Positions 22,654-35,657 of a stretch of DNA of 64,000 nucleotides are shown piece by piece. The translations under genes were made by a program, and so were the position numbers. Position 1 is the first letter of the stretch. Each line of letters starts with the position of its first letter. Below the pieces are notes generated by a model. That model did no database searches, was not told the DNA's origin, and worked only from the letters and a program-made list of their open reading frames with translations. This DNA comes from Moringa oleifera (lineage: Eukaryota; Streptophyta; Magnoliopsida; Brassicales; Moringaceae): positions 1 to 64,000 of the forward strand of contig JAJFZO010000469.1 of assembly GCA_021397835.1 (NCBI GenBank), written 5' to 3'.

Positions 22654-23607
22654 CCATCGCAACAACAACAACAACTACTTACAACGGCAAAAACAAGATT
22701 ACCACGGTATTTTTTGGAGCGATCTACCCCACTAATTTCAGAAAAAAGGATTAAAAAGCTAAAAAGTTAAAATTACCATGGTAATTTCCCACATCAAAAA
22801 TTCCTCAATATTGCTTACTGAATGTTATGTGGGAGCTTTTCAAGAGAATTTTCGTTGCGATAGTAATTTCTTGCCCATAATTTTTTCGTGGCAATTTTTA
22901 ATAGCTCATATGGTTTTGATTTTGGTGGGAATTCTCTCGCAGGAACTCTAACACTTTTCTTGCAGTGATATAGGCAAGGGTCACCTCACCTCCCTTTTCT
23001 CTAGTGGGATCCAGAACTCCATGCACATGTAGACTTGCTAGCGCCCCGCTGCCGGTGACAATGCTTCTATTGGTGATGTTATCATCAATTATAGCATTAC
23101 TGATAATATAGCTACCATGAACCATAACGACAACGATGATAAATATCACTGTGACTATCGTCGTGATTATTATTAAATGTAATATCATTAGTGATATTTC
23201 TAAATTCGCTATTATTATCTAATTATAGTATCACTGATAATGTTACGACTAATATTTCATCAGTACCACTAATTCATATATGGTCGATGATAATACGAAT
23301 CATATTTACATCAACGGTAAGAATATTGTCAATTATAACAGTGCCGATAATGTTACGAACAACGTTGAAGGTAACTATATGCATTGCAAATCCGACCACA
23401 CCATTTTTTGCATGTCTCATGTTCTTCTCACTGACTTTCATATCATTGGGTTAAAATTGGTGGTTCAAATATGTAATACTTCAATCCAAAACTACAGTAA
23501 CAGTGCATGCTTAAAATCTAAAAATGATCAATTTGTGAAAGGGAATAGGGCCCTTTGGGGTCAAAAGCAATGCAAATCGCCTTTGACACTGCAAAAGAAA
23601 GAGAAAA

Positions 23608-23708
23608 AGGGGTGTAAAATGATGACTTCCCAGGAGGTCACCTATCCTAGTACCTTAACTTCAAATTTCTGATGGGATCCAGTGCTTTAGTTTGATATGA
23701 TCGCACCC
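23608..23708 (-). pseudogene. 5S pseudogene with internal deletion
   Basis: 101 nt. About 19 nt are missing from the middle (the AGCGTGCTTGGGCGAGAGTA part), which is the A box and intermediate element of the internal promoter. Transcription by pol III is therefore unlikely. Confidence 0.9.
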
Positions 23709-24473
23709 ACTGATGTGTGCCCACCAATTGCCTATAAGAAAAAGGCAGCCTCACGCAGGGGAAACCATGGTAACAGCGAGAAGACAAAAAAATTTTGACC
23801 GAGGGTTTTCTGGCGACAATAGTATGACAAATTTTAGAAGGAATAATTCTTAAAGTTGAATGCATAATCATCCCAAGCAATTGCCACAGGGAGATTGCGT
23901 TGCCAATGTTGATGAAAAGGATTATCGCAGTATTTTTTATGGTGATTTGCTCCACTAATTAAAAAAAAAAAAGACCTTAAGAAGATAAGAAGTGAAAATT
24001 ACCATGGCAATTTCCCCCATAAAAAATTCCTTAATAATTCGTCGGGAATGTTCTGTGGGAATTTTTGTTGCAATAGTAATTTCTCTCCCATAATTTTTTC
24101 ATTGTAATTTTTACTAGCTCCTGTGATTTTCATTTTGATTGGAATTTTTTTCTCAAGAACTCTAATGTTTTTAATGTAGCGACACAAGCAAGGGTAGTCT
24201 CACCTCCCATTTCTCTTGTTGGACCCAACACTCCATGCGCATGTAGACCTACTAGCACCCTTCCGCTAACGATAATGCTGCTATTGGTGATGTTAGCATC
24301 AATTGTAGCATTACTGATAACATGCGGCCATGAACCACAGCGATAGTGACGATAAATATCACTGTTATTACCGCCATGATCATTATCAATTATAATATCG
24401 TTGGTGATATTTCTAAATTCATTATTATCATTTAATCACAGTATTGAAGATAATGTTATAGCTAATATTTCAT

Positions 24474-24990
24474 CAGTATCACTAATTATTATATTGTCGA
24501 TGATATGACAAACGGTATTCATATCAATGATAAGAATGTTATCAATAACAATGCTGATAATGTTACGAGAAATGTTGAAGGTAACCATATGCGTTGCAAA
24601 TTCGACAACATCATTTTTTGCATGTTTGACGTTCCTGCCACTGACTTTCGTATCGTTGGGTTAAAATGGATGGTTTGAATATGTAATATTGCGACCTAAA
24701 ACCACAATAATGGTGCATGAGTGAAATCTCAATAATATAACTAATTATCGTATTGCCGATGATATTTCGAATGATATTCACATCAATGGTTAGAATATTG
24801 TCAGTTATAATAATGCCGACATTATTATAAACAACGTTGAAGGTAACCATATGCATTGCAAATTCGACTACACCATATTCGCATGTGTGACGTTCTTGTC
24901 ACTGACTTTTGTATCGCTGGATTAAAATCGATGATTTAAATATGTACTACTTCATCCCAAAACCACATTAATGGCATGAGAGTAAAATTT
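24474..24990. repeat. ~258-bp direct duplication in 5S spacer
   Basis: The spacer part from ATCACTAATTAT to the CCACAATAATGG region appears twice in tandem (24,474-24,735 and 24,736-24,990). This makes the unit ending at 25,198 the longest of the array (1,490 bp). Confidence 0.75.
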
Positions 24991-25078
24991 GAAAATGATC
25001 AATATGTCACAAGAAATGGGACCTTTTGGGATCAAAAGTAGCGCAAACCACCTTCGGTGCTACAGAAGAAAGAAAAAG

Positions 25079-25198
25079 ATGGGTGCAACACGAAGACTTC
25101 CCAGGAAGTCACCCATCTTAGTACTACTCTCGCCCAAGCACGCTCATCTTCAAAGTTCTGATGGGATCCGATGCATTAATGCTGCTGTGATCGCACTT
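25079..25198 (-). pseudogene. 5S-like gene, best kept of the old array
   Basis: 120 nt without indels. The A-box, IE and C-box regions are largely kept, with changes around CTTCGGAG (here read as CTTCAAAG) and at the 5' end. An ATATAAG sequence stands about where the TATA box should be. It is the only old copy I would consider possibly transcribable. Confidence 0.8.
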
Positions 25199-26324
25199 AC
25201 CGATGTGTGCTCGCCAATCACATATAAGAGGAAGGCAACCTCACGCGGTGAGAAACCGCGATGGAAATTGCGACAAAAGTGAGAAGATGAAAAAATTTTA
25301 ACTAAGGGTTTTTTTATGACAATAGTATGACAAACTTTAGAAGGAATAATTCTTAAAGTTGAATGCACAATCATCCTAAGCAATTGCCATGGGGAGATTC
25401 CATTGTTAATGTTGATGAAAAGGATTGTCGCGGTATTTTTTGTGGCGATTCATTTCATCTAATTTCATAAAAAAGCATTAAAAAGGTAAGAAGCAGAAAT
25501 TACCATGGTAGTTTCCCCAGTCAAAAATTCCTTAATATTCCTTTAGGAATGTTCTATGGGAGGTTTCTATGGGAATTTTTATTGCAACAGTAATTTCTCT
25601 CCTGTAATTTTTTATGGTAATTTTTAGTAGGTCCCGTGATTTTGATTTCGATTGGAATTTTTTCTCAAGAACTCTAATGTTTTCCCTATAACGATACAAG
25701 CAAGAGTAGCCTTACCTCCTATTTCTCTCATGGGACCCGACACTTCATGCGCATGTAGACTTACTAGCGCCCTTTCGCCAGCGACAATGCTGCTATTGGT
25801 GATGTTATCATCAATTATAGCATTACTGATAACAAGCAGCCATGAAAACGATAGTGACGATAAATATCACTGTTACTGCCGCCATGATCATTATCAATTA
25901 TAATATCATCGGTGATATTTTTAAATTCACTATTATCATCTAATCACGGTATTGCATATAACTTTATAGCTAATATTTCATCAGTATTACTAGTTATCAT
26001 ATTGTCGATGATATGATAAATGATATTCATATTAATAATAAGAATGTTATCAGTTATAACAACGCTGATAATGTTACGAGCAATGTTGAAGGTAACCATA
26101 TGTGTTGCAAATCCAACAACATCATTTTTCGATGTTTAATTCCTGCCACTGACTTTCGTATCATTATGTTAAAATGGATGGTTTGAATATGTAAAATTGT
26201 GACCCAAAACCACAATAATGGTGCATGCATAAAATCTAAAAAATGATCAATATGTGAAAGGGAATAAGCACTTTGGGGTCGAAGCAACTTAAACCGCCTT
26301 TGACACCGTAGAAGAAAGACAAAG

Positions 26325-26444
26325 AGTAATGCAACACGAGGACTTCCGTAAAGTTCACCCATCCTAGTACTACTCTCGCCTAAGCACGCTTAACTTCGAA
26401 GTTCTAAAGGGATCCGGTGCATTAGTGTTGGTGTGATTGCACTA
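26325..26444 (-). pseudogene. 5S pseudogene
   Basis: 120 nt with substitutions clustered in the 3' third (GACTTCCGTAAAGTTC on the plus strand) and a changed 5' end. The central promoter region is close to consensus, but a substitution-rich C-box side makes function doubtful. Confidence 0.8.
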
Positions 26445-27554
26445 GCTAATGTCTACCTGCCAGTCACATATGAGATAAAGGCAGCCTCACGCGATGACAA
26501 ACCCTTGCAAAATCGAGAAGAAGAAAAAAATTTGACTGAGGGTTTTTCGATAGCAATTGCATGATAAACCTTTGAAGCAATAATTCTAAAAGTTAAATGC
26601 ACAATCATCTCAACCAATTGTCACGGGCAAATACCATGGCCAATTTTGATGACAAAGGTTATCGTGGTATTTTTTGAGGCGATCCACTCCATTAATTTCA
26701 GAAAAAAGGATTAAAAAGGTAAAAAGTGAAAATTATCATGGTAATCTCCCCCATCGAAAATTCCTCAACATTTCATAAGGAATATTCTATGGGAGCTTTC
26801 CATGAGAATTTTTGTTACGACAGTAATTTCTCACCCATAATTTTTTCATGGTAATTTTTAGTAGCTTTTGTAGTTTTGATTGCGGGTGGAATTTTTTCTC
26901 AAGAACTTTAACGTTTTTCTTGCAGTGATATCAGCAAGGCAGTCTTACCTCTCATTTTATCATAAGACCCACAACTTTATGCACACGTAGACCTACAAGC
27001 ACTTTTCTTTTGGCTACAATGTTGTTATTAATGATGTTATCATCAGTTGTAGCATTACGCATAATATAGGTGCCATGAAGCACAATAAAATATCATTATG
27101 AATGTCGCCATGATCGTTATCAACTGTAATATCGTTGGTGATATTTCTAAATTCGCTGTTATCATCTAATCACAGTATCACTAATAATGTTATGGTTAAT
27201 ATTTCATTAGTACTACTAATTATCTCATTATCGATGATATTACGCATGATATTCACATCAACGATAAAAATGTTATCAGTTATAATAGTGCCGATAATAT
27301 TACAAATAACGTTGAAGGTAATCAAATGCATTACAATTTCAATCATTTCATTTTTCGCATGTTTCACGTTCTTGTCACTGACTTTTATATCGCTGGGTAA
27401 AAATCAACTGTTCCAATATGTAATACTTTAACCCATAATCATATCAATGACGCTTGCAAAAAATCTGAAAATGATCAATATATGGTAGGCAATAGGGCCA
27501 TTTGGGGTTGAAAACAACGTAAACTGCCTTCGACATCGCAAGAAATAGAAAAAC

Positions 27555-27674
27555 AAGGGTGCAACATGAGGACTTCCGAGGAGGTCACCCATCCTGGTAC
27601 TACTCTCACCCAAGATTGCTTCACTTCAAAGTTTCAATAGGATCCGATGTATTAGTGCGGGTATGATCGTACCC
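27555..27674 (-). pseudogene. 5S pseudogene
   Basis: 120 nt. The A-box segment is altered (plus strand CAAGATTGCTTCACTTC) and the GATGGGATCC stretch is changed to AATAGGATCC. Length is kept, so decay is by substitution. Confidence 0.8.
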
Positions 27675-28796
27675 ACTGGTCAGTACCCACCAGTCTCATA
27701 TAAGAGAAAGGCAGCCTCACGTAACGAAAAACCATGGCTAAAGCAAGAAGATGAAAAAATTCTGATCGAAAGGTTTTCGACTATAATTGTATGACAAACT
27801 TCAGAAGCCATAATTCTAAAAGTTGAATACACAGTAATCGCACGCAATTGCCACGAGGAGATTTCGTGGCCAATGGTTATGAAAAGGATTGCCCCGATAT
27901 TTTTCATGGCGATTCGTTCCATTAATTTTAGAAAAAAGGATTAAAAAGGCAAGAAGTGAAGATTACCACACTAATTTTCTCTGTCAGAAATTCGTCAATA
28001 TTCCTTAGGGAATGTTTTGTAGGAGCTTTTCGTGGGAATTTTTGATGCAATAGTAATTTTTTGCCTATAATTTTTTCATGGTAAATTTTAGTAGCTCCCA
28101 CGGTTTTGTTTTCGGTTAGAATTCTTTCTTGGGAACGCTGACATTTTTCCTGTGCAATACAGACAAAGGCAGCCTTGCCTCTCGTTTTTATTATGGGACC
28201 CATAACTCCGTGCACACTTAGATGTGTTAAAGCTCCTCCATTTACGACAATCCTGCTATTAGTGACATTATTATCAATTGTAATATTACTGATAATATAG
28301 CTGCCATGAACCACAATGACTGCAACGATAAATATAACTATGACTGACGCCATGATTATTGTCAATTGTAATATCATCAGTGATATTTCTAAATTTACTG
28401 TTACCATTTAATCATGATATTGCTGCTAACTTTACAGCTAATATTTTATTAGTACTACTAATTATCATATTACTGATAACATTACCAACGATATTCACAT
28501 CAATGGTAAGAATATTATGAATTATAACAATACCAATAATGTTATGAACAATGTTGAAGCTAACAATAAGCGTTGCAAATCTGACCACACCATTTTTTGC
28601 ATGTGTGATGTTCTTGTCACTGACTTTCATATCGCTAGGTTAAAATCGACGATCCAAATATGTAATACGTTAACCCAAAATAACATTAAAGGTGCGTGCA
28701 TAAAATCAAAAAATGATGAATATGTGGAAGCGAATGGGGCCCTTTAGGGTCAAAAGCAGCGCAAACTGCCTTTGGCGCTACACAAAAAAGAAAAAG

Positions 28797-28916
28797 TGGG
28801 GTTCAACATGAGGACTTCCCAGGATGTCATCCATAGTAGTATTACTCTTACCTAAGCACGCTTAACTACGAAGTTCTAATAAGATCCTGTGCATTAGTGC
28901 TGGTATGATCGCACCT
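28797..28916 (-). pseudogene. 5S pseudogene
   Basis: 120 nt with changes in the C-box side (GGATGTCATCCATAGTAG on the plus strand) and at the GATCC core (AAGATCCTG). No indels. Confidence 0.8.
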
Positions 28917-29944
28917 ACTGATGCGTGCCTACCAATCCCAAATAAGAGAAAGGTAGCCTCACGTAGCGAAAAACCTTGGCAAAAGTAAAAAGATGAAAAA
29001 ATTCTGATTTTTAAGGGTTTTTTAGCGGTTATTGTTTGACAAACTTCAGAAGAAATAATTCTGAAGGTTGAATGCATGGTCATCCAAGCAATTGTCATGA
29101 GGAGATTCCATGGGCAATGTTGATGACAAAGATTACCGTGGCATTTCTTGTGGTGATTACTAGTTTCAAAAAAAAGGATTAAAAAAGTAAGAAGCAAAAA
29201 TTCCTCAATATTCCTTACGAAATGTTCTCCAAGAGCTTTTTATGAAAATTTTCGTTAGAACAGTAACTTTTTGCACATAATTTTTCCACAAAAATTTTCA
29301 GCAGCTCCTGCAGTCTTGATATCCATGGGAATTTGTTCTTATGAGCTTTGATTTTTTTAATTAGAACATTATTGATAATGTAGCCCTTTGCCAACAAGAA
29401 TGCTATATTAGTGACGTTATCATTAATTAGAACATTATTGATAATATAGCTCCCACATGACAGCAATGATAAATATCACTGTAACTACCACCACGATTGT
29501 TATCAATTGTAATATTATTGATAATATTTCTAAATTCGTTATTATCATTTAATGACAATATTGTTAACAATATTACGGTAAATATTTTATTAGCACCACT
29601 AATTATTGTATTGCTATTGATATTATAAATAATATTCACATCATTGATAAGAATATTATCACTTATAATATTGTCGATAATGTTACGAGCAACGTTGAAG
29701 CTAACAGTATGCATTGCAAATTTGACCCTCCATTTTTCGCATGTCTAACATTCTTGTCACTAACTTTCGTATCATTGGGTTAACATCGATGGTTCTAATA
29801 TGTAAGAACATACTACTTTAACCCAAAACCACATTAACAGTGCATGCAAAAAATCTGAAAACAATCAATATATAAAAGGGCATAAGGGCCTTTAGGGTCA
29901 AAAGTAACGAAAACTACCTTCGACCTCACAAAAAAAAGAAAAAG

Positions 29945-30010
29945 AGTGGTGCAATATGAGCACTTCCCAAGAGGTCACCCATCCTAATAGAACTCTAGCT
30001 TAAGCATGCT
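29945..30010 (-). pseudogene. Truncated 5S pseudogene
   Basis: Only the 3' ~66 nt of the gene remain. Homology breaks after plus-strand TAAGCATGCT and joins directly to spacer that normally lies a few hundred bases further on (ATGGAGAGATTCCATGG). One deletion removed the gene's 5' half, its upstream promoter and adjoining spacer. Confidence 0.85.
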
Positions 30011-30948
30011 ATGGAGAGATTCCATGGCCAATGTTTCTGGAAAAGATTGTCGTAGTGTTTTTCATGGAAATTCACTCTATTGATTTAAAAAAATAAAATA
30101 AAAAATTAGGAAGTAAAAATTACCATGGAAATTTTACTGGTAAAAAATTCCTTAATATTCCTTAAGAAGGAATGTTCTATAGGAGCTTTTCGTGGAAATT
30201 TTCATTGGAATAGTAATCTTGTGTAGATAATTTTTTGTGGAAATTTTTAACAGCTCCCACAGTTTTGATTTCTATGGGAATTTTTTCTTAGGAACTGTGA
30301 TGTTTCCTTGCAACGATACAAGCAAGGGTAGCCTTACCTCGCGCTTCTTTTGTGGGACTCGTAACTTCATGCACACATGGACCTATTAGCAACCCTCCAC
30401 CGATAAGGATGCTGTTATTAGTGATGTTATCATCAATTGTAACATTATTGATAATATAACTACCATGAACCACAATGACAGCAATGATAAATATCTCTAC
30501 GACTACCACCATGCTTGTTATTAATTGTAATATCATCGACAATATTTTTGAATTCATGTTATTAATTACTCATGATATTGCTGATAACATTGTGGCTAAT
30601 ATTTTTTTGGTACCACTAATTATCGCATTGCTAATGATATTGAACAACATTCATATCAACTGTGAGAATATTATCAGTCATAATAGTGCCGATGACGTTA
30701 TGAATAACATTGAAGCTAACGTTATGCACTACAAATCTGACCCATCATTTTTTTTCTTGTCTAACATTTTTGTCACTAACTTTCGTATCACTAGGTTAAA
30801 TTCGATAATTCAAATATGCAAGAACCTACTACTTTCACCCAAAACTGGTGCATGCATAAAATTTAAAAATGATCGATATGTGGAAAGGAATGAGGCTCTT
30901 TAAGGTCGAAAGCTATGCAAACCACCTTCAGTGCCATAAAAAAAAAAT

Positions 30949-31068
30949 AAGGGTGCAACAGAAGGACTTCCTAAGAGGACACTCATCTTAGTAATACTCT
31001 CACCTAAGCACTCTTAACTTCGAAGCTCTGATGGGACACAGTGCATTAGTGTTGGTATGATCGCACCA
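30949..31068 (-). pseudogene. 5S pseudogene
   Basis: 120 nt, many substitutions in the 3' half (plus strand AAGGACTTCCTAAGAGGACA) and at GGGATCCGG (GGGACACAG). Not expected to be functional. Confidence 0.8.
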
Positions 31069-32192
31069 GTTAATATGTGCCTGTCAATCCCATATAAAAG
31101 GAAGACAACCTCACATGGCGAGAAATCGTGGCTAAAGTGAAAAGACAAAAAAATTTGATGAAGGGTTTTCCGAAGCAATTATATGACAAACTTCAAGAGT
31201 AATAATTCTAAATGTTGACTTCACGGTCATCCCAAGCATCAGTTATGAAGAGATTTCGTGGCCAATGTTAATGGAAAAGATTTTTGCGATATTTTTTATG
31301 GTAATTCACTCAACCAATTTCAAAAAAAGAAGCATTGAAAAAGGTAGGAAATAAAAATTACCATGATAATTTTTCACGCAGGAAATTCCTTAATATTCCT
31401 TAGGGAATGCTCTATGAGAACTTTCTACGGTAATTTTTGTTAGAATAGTAATTTTTTGCATGTAATTTTTTATGACAATTTTTAATAGCTCTCAGGTTTT
31501 GATTTCCGTTGGAATTCTTTCTCAAGAACTCAGATGTTTTCTTACATTAATACAGGCAAGGGCATTCTCACCTCCTACATCTCTTATAGGACCCGTAACT
31601 ATGTGCACATGTAGACCTACTAGCGCCCCTTCGACTGCGAGAATGCTACTATTAGTGACCTGATCATCAATTGTAATATTAGTGATAATATAGCTGCCTT
31701 GAACCACAATAACATCAATGATAAATATCGCTATGACTACCGCACGATTGTTATCAATTGTAATATTATCGATAATATTTTTAAATTCACTAATATAATT
31801 TAATTACAACATTGCTGATAATATTGCGGTTAATATTTTCTTAGTACCACCAATTATTGCATTGTTGATATATTACAAACGATATTCATATTAATAATAA
31901 GAATATTATCAACTATAATGGTGCCAATATTATTACGAACAACATTGAAGCTAATGATATGCGTTACAAATTTGACCCATAATGTCTCGCATATCTCACG
32001 TTCTTATCACTGACTTCCATATAACTAAGTTAATATTAACAATTCGAATATGTAAGAACGTGCTACTTTAACCCAAAATCACATTAACAATGTGTGCAAA
32101 AAATCTGAAAACGATCAATATAGGGAATGGAATAAGGGCTTTTGGCGTCAAAAGTAATGCAAACCACCTTCAATGCTGTTAAAAAAAATAAG

Positions 32193-32312
32193 AGGGGTGC
32201 AACATGAGCATTTCCCAAGAGGTCGTCCATCCTAATATAACTCTCGCTTAAGCATGCCTAACTTTGGAGTTCTCATGGGATACGGTGCATTAGTGCTGGT
32301 ATGATCACATCC
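32193..32312 (-). pseudogene. 5S pseudogene
   Basis: 120 nt. CpG sites are largely converted (plus-strand ACATGAG for ACACGAG, GCATGCC for GCACGCT), and the first bases read GGATGTGATC. No indels. Confidence 0.8.
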
Positions 32313-33214
32313 ATTGATGTGTATCCACTAGTCCCATATAAAAGGAAGATAGCATCACACCGTGAGAAACCATTGTGAAAGCAAGGGGATGGAAAAATTT
32401 TGACAGAAGGTATTCCATGGATATTGTATGATAAACATTGGGAGCAATAATTTTAGAAGTTAAATGCACGATCATCCCAAGCAATTGCCACGGAGAAATT
32501 CTATGGCAAATGTTTATGAAAATAATTTTCACGGTATTTTTCACGGCAATTCACTCCAATGATTTTTTAAAAATGGATTAAAAAAGTAAGGAGCAAAAAC
32601 TACCATGGCTATTTTCCCCGAAGAAAATTCCTTAATATTCCCTAAGGAATGTTCTGTGGGAGCTTTCTGTGAGAATTTTCGTTTGAGTTATAAATTTTTA
32701 CATATGATATTTTTGTGGTAATTTTTAATAGCTCCCACTATTTTGATTTTTGTGGGAATTCTTTCTCAAGAACTTTGATTTTTTTTTTTTTTTTTTTTGC
32801 AGTGATACAAGCAAGGGTAGCCTTGCTTCTTGCTTCCTTCGTGGGACTTACAACTCCGTGCGCATGTGGACCTAGTAGTGCCTTCTGTCAACCATAATGC
32901 TGGCATTAGTGATGTTATCATCAATTGTAATGTTATTGATAATATAGTTGCCATGAATCATAACGACAGCAATGATAAATATCATTGTGGCTACCGTCAT
33001 GATTATTATTAATTATCATATTATGAGTAATGTTTCTAAATCACTATTATCATTTCATCACAGTATGTAAAAACCTACTACTTTAACCCAAAATTATATT
33101 AATAGTGCATGCGTAAAATTTGAAAATGATCAATATGTGGAAGAGAATGTGACCTTTTAAGGTTGAAAGCAGCGCAAACCACATTTGGCGCTGCAAAAAA
33201 AGAAAAAGAAAAAG

Positions 33215-33334
33215 AAGGGTGCAACATGAGGACTTCCTTGGAGGCCACCTATCCTAGTGTAACTCTCACCTAAGCATGCTTAACTTTGCAGTTCTGATGG
33301 GATACAGTGCTTTCATGCTATCATGATCGCATCC
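33215..33334 (-). pseudogene. 5S pseudogene
   Basis: 120 nt with CpG-type transitions and several other changes (plus strand TTTCATGCTATCATG in place of TTAGTGCTGGTATG). The unit to its left is shortened to 1,022 bp because ~220 bp of spacer are missing near 33,062. Confidence 0.8.
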
Positions 33335-34458
33335 ATTGATGTTTGCCCACCAATCTTATATAAGAGGAAGGCAGCCTCACACGGCGAGAAACAATGGTAA
33401 AAGTGAGAAGATGAAATAATATTGACGTAACATCTTTTACAACAATTGTATGACAAACTTTAGGAGCAATATTCTAAAAGTTGAATGCATGGTCATCCCA
33501 AGTAATTGCCACGAAGAGAATCGGTGGCGAATGTTGATGAAAAAGATTGCTACGATATTTTTATGGCAATTCGCTCTACTAAATTCAAAAATATGGAATA
33601 AAAAAGTAGGAAGCAAAAATTACCATGATAATTTTCCTTGTAAGAAATTTCTCAATATTCCTTACAGAATGTTTTGTGGGAGCTTTTCATGGGAATTTTC
33701 CTTGAAATAATAATTTTTTACATAATTTTTTATGGCAATTTTTAATAGCTCCCATGGTTTTGATTTTTGTAGGAATTCTTTCTCAAGATCTCTTATGTTT
33801 TTCTTGCACTGATACAGGCAAGGGTAGCCTTATCTCCCACTTGTTTTATGGGACCCCTTAACTCCACGCATACATAGACCTTTTAGTGCCCCTCCACTGA
33901 TGAGAATGCAGCTATTAATGATGTTATCGTTAATTGTAATATTACTAGTAACATAGTTGCCATAAGCCACAATGACAACCATGATATATATCACTGTGGC
34001 TACTGTCATGATTATTATCAATTGTCATATCGTGAATAATATTTCCAAATTTTCTATTATCATTTAATCATAATGTTACTACTAACATTATGACTAATAT
34101 TTTATTAGCACCACTAATTATGGTATTACTAATGATATTACAAACGATATTCACATCAACGGTAAGAATATTATCAGTTATAACTGTGTTGATAACGTTA
34201 CGAACAACGTTAAAGCTAATGGTATGGATTGCAAATCCGACCTACCATTTTTCGTATGTCTAACTTTCTTATCACTGATTTTCATATCAATGGGTTAAAA
34301 TTGACAGTTTGAATATGTAATAACCTACTAATTTAACCCCAAACCACATTAACGGTACATGTATAAAATCTGAAATTAATAGATATATGGAAAGGAATGA
34401 GGCCCTTTGGATCAAAAGCTATGCAAATCGCCTTTAGCACCGTAGAAAAAAGAAAAAA

Positions 34459-34578
34459 AGGGATGCAATAAGAGGACTTCCTAAAAAGTCACCCATCCTA
34501 GTACTATTCTCGCCTAAGCCTGCTTGACTTCGGAGTTCGAATTGGGTACAGTGCACTAGTACTGATATGATCACACCC
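34459..34578 (-). pseudogene. 5S pseudogene
   Basis: 120 nt. The segment GTTCTGATGGGATCC is scrambled to GTTCGAATTGGGTAC on the plus strand, and the 3' part is changed at many sites. Confidence 0.78.
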
Positions 34579-35537
34579 GTTAATGTGTGCCCACTAGTCC
34601 CGTATAAGAGGAAGACAGCCTCACACAATGATAAAACATGGCAAAAGTGTGAAGACGAAAAAATTTCAATGGATGGTTTTCTGTAATAATTGTATGAAAA
34701 ACTTCAGGAGCAATAATTCTAAAAGCTCAATGCACAGTCATCCTAAGCAATTCCAATGAAACGATTTCATGGCCAATGTTAACAAAAAAGATTGTCGCAA
34801 TGTTTTTCATGGTCATTCGCTCCATTAATTTTTTAAAGAAGGATTAAAAATGCAGGAAGCAAAAATACCACGGCTATTTTTCTCGTAGAAAATTCCTCAA
34901 TTTTCCTTCAAGAATGTTCTATGGGAGCTTTCATTGGAACAGTAATTTCCTGCACATGATATTTTTTGTGGCAATTTTTAATCACTCCCACGGTTTTGAT
35001 TTTCATGGGAATTCCTTCCCATGAACTCTCATGTTTTTCATCCTGCTTCTCTTGTGGGACCAGCAATTTCATGGCTATCATCATGGTTATTAGCAATTGT
35101 AATATCCTCAGTAAAATTTTTAGATTTGCTATTATCATTTTATCACAATATTACTGCTAATATTACCACTAATATTTTATTAGTCAATTAATTTTCGTAT
35201 TACTGATGATATTTCAAACGATATTCACATCAATTGTAAGAATATTATCAGTTATAACAGGGTCAATAATGTTATAAAGAACGTTGAAGCTAGCGATATG
35301 GATTGCAAATCTGACCCATCATTTTTTGTTTGTCTAACTTTCTCATCATTGACTTTCGTATCGCTAGGCTAAAATTGAAGATTCGAATATGTTAGAACCT
35401 ACTACTTTAACCTAAAATCACATTAACGGTGCATGCATAAAATCTGAATTCGATAGATATGTGGAAGGGAATGAGGCCCTTCGTGGTCAAAAGCTATGCA
35501 AATCGCCTTCAGCTCCAAAGAAAAAAGAAAAAAAAAA

Positions 35538-35657
35538 GGGGGTGCAACACAAGCACTTCTGAAAAGGTCACCCGTCCTAATACTACTCTCGCCTAAGCAC
35601 GCTTGACTTCGAAGTTCTGATGAGATATAGTGCATTAGTACTAGTACGATTGCACCC
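35538..35657 (-). pseudogene. 5S pseudogene
   Basis: 120 nt with transitions at most CpG sites. The internal promoter region is comparatively well kept. This is the last old-array copy before the retroelement. Confidence 0.8.
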
